Shown in pieces: positions 6,175 through 9,384 of a DNA stretch of 9,384 bases. The position numbers and the translations under genes were made by a program. The number at the start of each line of letters is the position of its first letter. Position 1 is the stretch's first letter. The notes below the pieces were generated by a model. The model was not told the origin of the DNA. It searched no databases and saw only the letters and a program-made list of their open reading frames with translations. The DNA is from Lawsonibacter sp. GTDB lineage: Bacteria > Bacillota > Clostridia > Oscillospirales > Oscillospiraceae. Location: the NCBI GenBank assembly GCA_022798155.1, contig JAAWLY010000078.1, forward strand, positions 1 to 9,384. The letters run 5' to 3'.

Positions 6175-6399
6175 CAGCTTGTCGAAAAGCGGCCTGACCT
6201 GGAAGGAACCAGGCAGGCCGCAAAATTTGAAGAAAAATATAATTGGAAAAGGAAAAAATGGTAGCAGGAAAAGCCGCCTTGCTTTCCATCTGACCAGCTT
6301 TTTGAGGTTCATGGCAGCAAATTTAAGCCTCACCCAGTTGGAAACCTGGGCCAGACCTCTATAATGCGTATAACACATCCGCTTTTTCTTTGTACGGCG
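6157..6399 (-). pseudogene. IS1182-family transposase, C-terminal fragment
   Basis: The minus-strand frame reads RRTKKKRMCYTHYRGLAQVS, then NWVRLKFAAMNLKKLVRWK, then a hydrophobic aromatic tail ending LTAGSR-stop. The pattern MxYTxxRGLxxVxxWVRLxxAAMNLKKL is the conserved C-terminal end of IS1182-type DDE transposases. Only about 80 of an expected 450 or more residues are present. Upstream of RRTKKK the frame continues into sequence unlike this family. A 13-bp stem with one bulged base (6189-6202 with 6209-6221) lies in the coding tail. The stop codon and terminator are intact, so the left end of the element has survived while its body is gone. Confidence 0.7.
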
Positions 6400-6588
6400 G
6401 TAGCGGTTGGCCAGTTCCGGCTCGAATATCCGCGCCAGGCTCTCCGTTGCCTCTGCCGCTGATGCACCGCCCGCCGAATAGTCCGGCGCGATCTCCGGCA
6501 GGGGGTGGCCGATCACCATGCCTACGTCATCAATGTAGGCCACCATGGGGCCGCTGTTGTTTCAGGTCCCACGTTTTTGGCCTCCTTT
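6400..6588 (-). pseudogene. unidentified coding fragment joined to the IS1182 tail
   Basis: The minus-strand frame from ATG 6546 reads MVAYIDDVGMVIGHPLPEIA and continues as an acidic, alanine-rich helix (ATESLARIFEPELANRYRR). It has normal coding character but fits no family I can name. A strong AAAGGAGG lies upstream (6588-6581), followed by GTG at about 6572. The frame from that GTG stops near the start of MVAYIDD, so either a frameshift separates the start from the body or MVAYIDD is itself internal. The fragment is fused in frame to the IS1182 tail, which suggests a deletion joint near 6400. Confidence 0.3.
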
Positions 6589-6589
6589 C

Positions 6590-6618
6590 TTGCCCCTTTC
6601 GCCGGTCTATGCTAAAAT
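6590..6618 (+). promoter_or_regulatory. extended -10 promoter
   Basis: TTGCCC (6590-6595) and TAAAAT (6613-6618) are 17 bases apart, with TG one base before the -10. The block TATGCTAAAAT is identical to that of the promoter at 8081-8109. It is followed by GAGGGTGAT, a reasonable ribosome binding site, and a GTG start at 6642. Confidence 0.6.
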
Positions 6619-6641
6619 CTCCGTGAAAGAGGGTGATAATT

Positions 6642-6746
6642 GTGATAGAAATGGTTCAAGATGTAAACAATCAGAATAAAAACACTATTCTTGACCGTTA
6701 CCAGGCTTTAGGGGTGGGGCCTCAAGTCCCAGCGGTTTCGGAATGA
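6642..6746 (+). CDS. short ORF (34 residues), probably a truncated gene start
   Basis: GTG 6642, with GAGGGTGAT about seven bases upstream and a good promoter ahead of that, opens a 34-codon frame beginning MIEMVQDVNNQNKNTILDRY and ending at TGA 6744-6746. The first 26 codons look like a genuine polar helical N-terminus. The last few run into sequence antisense to the 3' end of the broken zinc-ribbon gene (6722-7631). The simplest reading is a promoter plus the first codons of a gene whose remainder was lost at a junction near 6720. It matches no family I recognise. A genuine micro-protein is the alternative. Confidence 0.35.
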   Translation: MIEMVQDVNNQNKNTILDRYQALGVGPQVPAVSE

Positions 6747-6782
6747 TCCGGCTGTTTTCCTTGTTCTTGTTTGGCCCCACTC
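6712..6782. repeat. 10-bp inverted repeat at the 3' end of the zinc-ribbon pseudogene
   Basis: GGGTGGGGCC (6712-6721) and GGCCCCACTC (6773-6782) pair with one G-T wobble across 51 bases. The left arm sits immediately beyond the pseudogene stop codon (6724-6722). No T-run follows on either strand, so this is not an obvious terminator. It may mark a junction. Confidence 0.3.
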
Positions 6783-7631
6783 AATCCCGCCAGTTTATCC
6801 AGACATTTCAGATGCGAATCAAGAGTTGAAGAATCCACAATATACTCCAGCTGTTCTTCCAGATTCACTCCAATGACACTCGGCCAATACTCCGCCAAGG
6901 CCTGAAACGCCGGTCGCTAGCGGCAAGCGGCGACTGGCAATATGGGCAAAGAGCCTCCAAACGGGATCTCCCGTGAAATATCGTGGTCGGGAGTTTGTAT
7001 CCGCAGCCGCACTTGACCGACAACACCCCATAAGGCCCCGGAGTGAGGTTGACCTGCTGCGTCCCGCACTCCGAGCAACAGAAAACTGCCGTCGGGTCCT
7101 TCTCTGCGGACAGCGCGTCGATTAATACGTTCCACGCATAGCTGTTCCTTTCCGTAGTAATCCCGATGACTTCCCGCGACAGCGTCCGCACGTATGGCGG
7201 CGAGGAAGCCAGCATACCGATGGCAAGGCCGAACTCGTCCTCGCCCAGCTTGCTTGACAGGAGGGCCTTGACCAGTTTCTCGACGTATTACTGTCTTCGA
7301 TGCTGGGGAACCCCTGCTTGGCATACGACTTAAACTCGTTGATGATCGAATTGCGCCGTCCTTTCCCACCCAGCGCGTTCAATGCACAGATATGGGCAAA
7401 AATGGGACAAACGTCGTTTTTGCTCCTCGTCTCCTGCAGCTTCGCGGCCATGCGGACACTTGACTTATCATGCAACTGCAGCTTTGAGTCCAGGACCGCG
7501 TATATCTTCGACAAATCGACGTTCCTGAGAGCCGGGTCACTAAGCAGAGCGTCCAGGTAATGCTCCATTTCGGACGGCAGTTTTATCACATTGGCCTTTT
7601 GGGCGCATGGCAAATAAATCCGGCAAAACAC
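6722..7631 (-). pseudogene. zinc-ribbon protein gene broken by two frameshifts (family unknown)
   Basis: Three minus-strand frames join into one protein of about 300 residues. Frame 1 (GTG 7631 to about 7285) includes MEHYLDALLSDPALRNVDLS and RRNSIINEFKSYAKQGFPSI. Frame 2 (about 7285-6915) has YVEKLVKALLSSKLGEDEF, then a zinc-ribbon-like set: CCSEC, CGCG about 24 residues on, and CPYC. Frame 3 (about 6910-6722) reads AFQALAEYWPSVIGVNLEEQ and ends SETAGT-stop. All three look protein-like and fit end to end, so one gene carries two indels. No in-frame ATG with a ribosome binding site is seen, and the start region lies close to the tRNA promoter, so the 5' end may be missing too. It appears to be a cytoplasmic, helical, metal-binding protein. 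I do not recognise the family. Sequencing error is an alternative to true decay. Confidence 0.55.
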
Positions 7632-7659
7632 AAATAGTAATGCCTGCCAAAAAATTTTA

Positions 7660-7688
7660 TTGACAAATCCCCCGGAAGACAGTATAAT
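7660..7688 (+). promoter_or_regulatory. consensus sigma-A promoter for the tRNA
   Basis: TTGACA (7660-7665) and TATAAT (7683-7688) are both perfect consensus hexamers with the optimal 17-base spacer. Transcription would start near 7695, about 24 bases before the mature tRNA 5' end. It points away from the zinc-ribbon pseudogene. Confidence 0.9.
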
Positions 7689-7718
7689 AATCTAGCAGTC
7701 TGTAAGAGGCTGTGCTTT

Positions 7719-7805
7719 GCGGCTGTGCTGGAATTGGTAGACTGGCAAGCTTGAGGTGCTTGTGTCCGGATGGGCGTACGGGTTCGACTCCCGTCAGCCG
7801 CACCA
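7719..7805 (+). tRNA. tRNA-Leu (anticodon GAG), CCA encoded
   Basis: The acceptor stem is GCGGCTG (7719-7725) with CAGCCGC (7795-7801), discriminator A and encoded CCA (7803-7805). The anticodon stem CAAGC/GCTTG encloses the seven-base loop TTGAGGT, whose central triplet is GAG, reading the leucine codons CUC and CUU. The variable arm of about 15 bases makes it a class II tRNA, as expected for leucine. The T arm is ACGGG-TTCGACT-CCCGT. The total is 87 nt. A perfect promoter precedes it and a strong terminator follows, so it is a free-standing transcription unit. tRNA-Leu genes often serve as integration sites, and phage-like genes follow here, but no integrase or attachment-site duplication is visible. 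Confidence 0.95.
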
Positions 7806-7847
7806 ATCCCGAAGTCCTTGAATAGCAAGGGCTTCGGGATTTTTTCT
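7805..7847 (+). terminator. intrinsic terminator of tRNA-Leu
   Basis: The last A of the encoded CCA begins a 16-bp stem, AATCCCGAAGTCCTTG (7805-7820) with CAAGGGCTTCGGGATT (7826-7841). It has one wobble, an AATAG loop, and T's continuing to 7845. It will stop tRNA transcription and insulate the downstream module. Confidence 0.92.
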
Positions 7848-8080
7848 TAGAGCCGCAAGGGATTGCCGATTTCTAAAACGCTACAGCAGTATCACTTACC
7901 GCCACGAATTTAACGATTTTATTTTGAAAATTGCCCACGAAATTGCACATGGGAAAAGGTCGGGATATTCTCCCGGCCTTAGTCTGTCAGTACCTCACCA
8001 CGTAGGTGTAATACGCAACCAGCTTGTCGTCCACCGTGCCTTTATCTTGAACCAGATCGAAAGATTCCTTGCAAAAAACA
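7848..8080. other. intergenic stretch with a possible minus-strand coding remnant
   Basis: No complete gene is seen. On the minus strand 8097-7987 is open for 36 codons and ends FDLVQDKGTVDDKLVAYYTY then VVRY-stop. That is plausible as the C-terminus of a protein whose 5' part is gone, but it has no start. Just beyond its stop a stem, AAGGTCGGGA (7956-7965) with TCCCGGCCTT (7971-7980), pairs perfectly with one wobble as plus-strand RNA. On the minus strand it is followed by TTTTCCC, so it could be the matching terminator with one mismatch. The rest (7848-7955) is AT-richer and featureless. Confidence 0.35.
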
Positions 8081-8109
8081 TTGACTTTCTGGGGCGATTA
8101 TGCTAAAAT
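8081..8109 (+). promoter_or_regulatory. strong promoter for the 50-residue protein and phage-like gene
   Basis: TTGACT (8081-8086), a 17-base spacer and TAAAAT (8104-8109), with an extended TG one base before the -10. Transcription would start near 8116, leaving about 25 bases before the ATG at 8141. Confidence 0.75.
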
Positions 8110-8140
8110 GAAGGATGAAATGCAAGATAGGGGGTTCGAT

Positions 8141-8293
8141 ATGCCAGATAATGGATTTCAACTCCCCCCGGATATTATCCAGGCGCTGGAAAAAACGCTG
8201 TGGAGAGATGGGAAAGCGATTATCACTTTTACTAATGGAACCCTGAAAGTAAAAGCCGAAAACATTAAACTGGTGGTAGCCAGAAAAATTTGA
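8141..8293 (+). CDS. small protein, 50 residues, unknown function
   Basis: ATG 8141 follows AGGGGG by six bases and sits 25 bases downstream of the predicted transcription start. This is better supported than the longer frame from 8069, which would begin upstream of the promoter. The protein starts MPDNGFQLPPDIIQALEKTL and ends LKVVARK-type basic residues (NIKLVVARKI). It is predicted as one helix followed by two or three short strands (GKAIITFTNGTLKVKAE). No membrane segment or cysteine is present. Its position before a terminator and a phage-like gene suggests a small prophage or element protein. The family is unknown to me. Confidence 0.6.
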   Translation: MPDNGFQLPPDIIQALEKTLWRDGKAIITFTNGTLKVKAENIKLVVARKI

Positions 8294-8335
8294 TATTGTG
8301 CCGCCCGTGAAATGGCGCGGAGCGAAGAGTCAATG

Positions 8336-8382
8336 GGACTATAGACCTGGAGGTTTCTCCGGGGCTATAGTCCTTTGTTTTT
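8336..8382 (+). terminator. intrinsic terminator between the small gene and the phage-like gene
   Basis: GGACTATAG (8336-8344) pairs with CTATAGTCC (8365-8373). After an A/G mismatch, CCTGGAG (8346-8352) pairs with CTCCGGG (8357-8363) with one wobble, around a GTTT loop. TTTGTTTTT follows (8374-8382). It ends six bases before the AAGGAGGT of the next gene. Either the next gene has its own control or this terminator is read through under some condition. Confidence 0.75.
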
Positions 8383-8401
8383 GCCGGAAGGAGGTGGGCC
8401 G

Positions 8402-9384
8402 GTGCCAAGAGGACGCAAAAGAAGAAACACGGTTGCAGACGAGGACATTATGGCCCACTGCGTCAACTGCGGCACTCTGCTCACGATGGAGACCGGGGTG
8501 CTGGCAACTCCCGACTGGTATAAAGAAACGAGATTTGTCCATTACTGCAAGGAATGCCAGAAAGCGCAGTTTGAGGACTTTGTGGATCACGTGGGCGTGG
8601 ACATGGCCTTTTACCTCTGCTGCGCCGCCTATAACCTGCCCTTTATCCCCGAGGCCGTCCCCTCCCGGCGGAATGTGGACGGAGAGACCTGGGCGATGTA
8701 CCTGGAAAACCTGAAAATGCTGGACCAGGACGTGACAGACAACGGGGAGGCCGCCGCCTTTTCCGATGGCATGACCGACCTCTCCGTGATCTTTGACGGG
8801 AAGGTGCCTAAGTCCCCCTCCTTTGCCGGAGGGCTTACCTCCGGCGGGGTGGCCGAGAAGCTGGAGGGCACCCGCGCCCAGCGGCGAAACTGGGGGCTGT
8901 CCTACAAAACCCCGGAATACAAGGAACTGGACCGGTTGTATGGTATCCAGTCCAAGCCTTATGAAGGGACAGGGATTGACGACGAGCTGGAGTATAACCT
9001 GCGGGAGGTATGCAAGCTCCAGCTGCTCTACAGCCAGCAGATCGCCGAGGGAGACAGCAAGAAGTCCAAGGAGACCTACAGCATTATATCCAAGATGAAA
9101 GCGGATAACCTGATGCGCAAGAGCGACGAGGCCCCTATCGCCGCCAAGAAGATCGACACCGTGATTGCCGCACTGGAGCGAAACAAGATGGCGAAGGGAG
9201 GAAAGCTCCTGCCCTATGAGGAGTTGCTTCCCATTCTACAGGCCGACCACCCCCACTCCCCTATGAGTCACGACATGCTGGATTATTGTCAACGCCAATA
9301 TGAAATTGTAAGAAAACGCCGAAGAAATTTTGTAGTTTTTCGGCGGGGGTGGGTAACAAAATCAGCAGCTGCCTTGCTCAAAAA
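8402..9384 (+). CDS. phage-like zinc-ribbon protein, 3' end beyond the window
   Basis: A GTG at 8402, six bases after AAGGAGGT (8388-8395), opens a frame of 327 codons that reaches the window edge without a stop. Residues 1-12 are very basic (PRGRKRRN). Two CxxC knuckles, CVNC (20-23) and CKEC (49-52), form a probable zinc ribbon. The rest is helical, with GTRAQRRNWGLSYKTPEYKE at about 156-175, and ends in ELLPILQADHPHSPMSHDML and DYCQRQYE. The combination of N-terminal basic zinc ribbon and helical body recalls proteins encoded just before the terminase in Clostridia prophages, perhaps with a small-terminase-like DNA-binding role. That is a weak recollection, not a match. Codons after about residue 304 look less protein-like and contain a hairpin, so the true end may be nearby or disrupted. 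Confidence 0.7.
   Translation, partial: MPRGRKRRNTVADEDIMAHCVNCGTLLTMETGVLATPDWYKETRFVHYCKECQKAQFEDFVDHVGVDMAFYLCCAAYNLPFIPEAVPSRRNVDGETWAMYLENLKMLDQDVTDNGEAAAFSDGMTDLSVIFDGKVPKSPSFAGGLTSGGVAEKLEGTRAQRRNWGLSYKTPEYKELDRLYGIQSKPYEGTGIDDELEYNLREVCKLQLLYSQQIAEGDSKKSKETYSIISKMKADNLMRKSDEAPIAAKKIDTVIAALERNKMAKGGKLLPYEELLPILQADHPHSPMSHDMLDYCQRQYEIVRKRRRNFVVFRRGWVTKSAAALLK
9317..9345 (-). terminator. possible minus-strand terminator or element end
   Basis: CGCCGAAGAA (9317-9326) pairs with TTTTTCGGCG (9336-9345), with one wobble and a nine-base loop. Read on the minus strand, the stem is followed by TTTTCTTAC, a fair T-run. This would suit a minus-strand gene lying right of the window edge. It lies inside the open frame of the phage-like gene. 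Confidence 0.3.

Noticed and set aside
7586..7828. 80-codon minus-strand reading frame across the tRNA (GAADGSRTRTPIRT...)
   Set aside because: It is the antisense of the tRNA-Leu gene and its terminator. This type of frame is a well-known spurious annotation, and the tRNA fold is complete.
8298..8714. 138-codon plus-strand frame overlapping the phage-like gene
   Set aside because: It starts before the terminator at 8336-8382 and reads out of frame through the zinc-ribbon gene, which has a better ribosome binding site and two CxxC pairs.
1..9384. CRISPR arrays, toxin-antitoxin pairs, retron or other named defence systems
   Set aside because: No regularly spaced direct repeats, reverse transcriptase, nuclease or paired small toxin/antitoxin genes were seen on either strand.

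Overview
The window looks like an accessory region from a GC-rich low-GC-phylum anaerobe, most likely a gut Clostridia of the Oscillospiraceae type. This is an inference. It rests on GC-rich codon use with AGGAGG-type ribosome binding sites, a Gram-positive lipoprotein, a MATE efflux pump fused to a cytidylate-kinase-like domain, and a phage-like gene with a zinc ribbon. No 16S or other phylogenetic marker is present.

Layout. (1) 1-452, minus strand: the start of a gene that leaves the window, a frame-shifted membrane-protein remnant, and a degraded IS630-type transposase fragment. (2) 519-3499, plus strand: a strong promoter, a hairpin leader, an extracellular sugar-type solute-binding lipoprotein and a methyl-accepting chemotaxis protein. 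No permease lies between or beside them, so the pair looks sensory rather than transport-related. (3) 3500-3975: a 15-bp perfect inverted repeat and an IS3-type transposase scrap. (4) 3979-6134: a promoter, a roughly 160-nt leader with a short leader ORF and two mutually exclusive hairpins ending in an intrinsic terminator, then the MATE/kinase-like fusion. This resembles transcription attenuation ahead of a resistance-type gene. (5) 6145-6588, minus strand: the end of an IS1182-type transposase with its terminator, joined to an unidentified coding fragment. (6) 6590-7631: a promoter with a 34-codon ORF on the plus strand, and on the minus strand a roughly 300-codon zinc-ribbon gene broken by two frameshifts. 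(7) 7660-7846: consensus promoter, tRNA-Leu(GAG) with encoded CCA, and a strong terminator. (8) 8081-9384: promoter, a 50-residue protein, a terminator, and a phage-like zinc-ribbon protein that runs off the edge.

Intact cargo genes alternate with pieces of three different insertion-sequence families, so the locus looks like an insertion hotspot. The two parts most worth following up are the MATE leader and the unidentified zinc-ribbon pseudogene. No CRISPR array, toxin-antitoxin pair or complete mobile element was seen.
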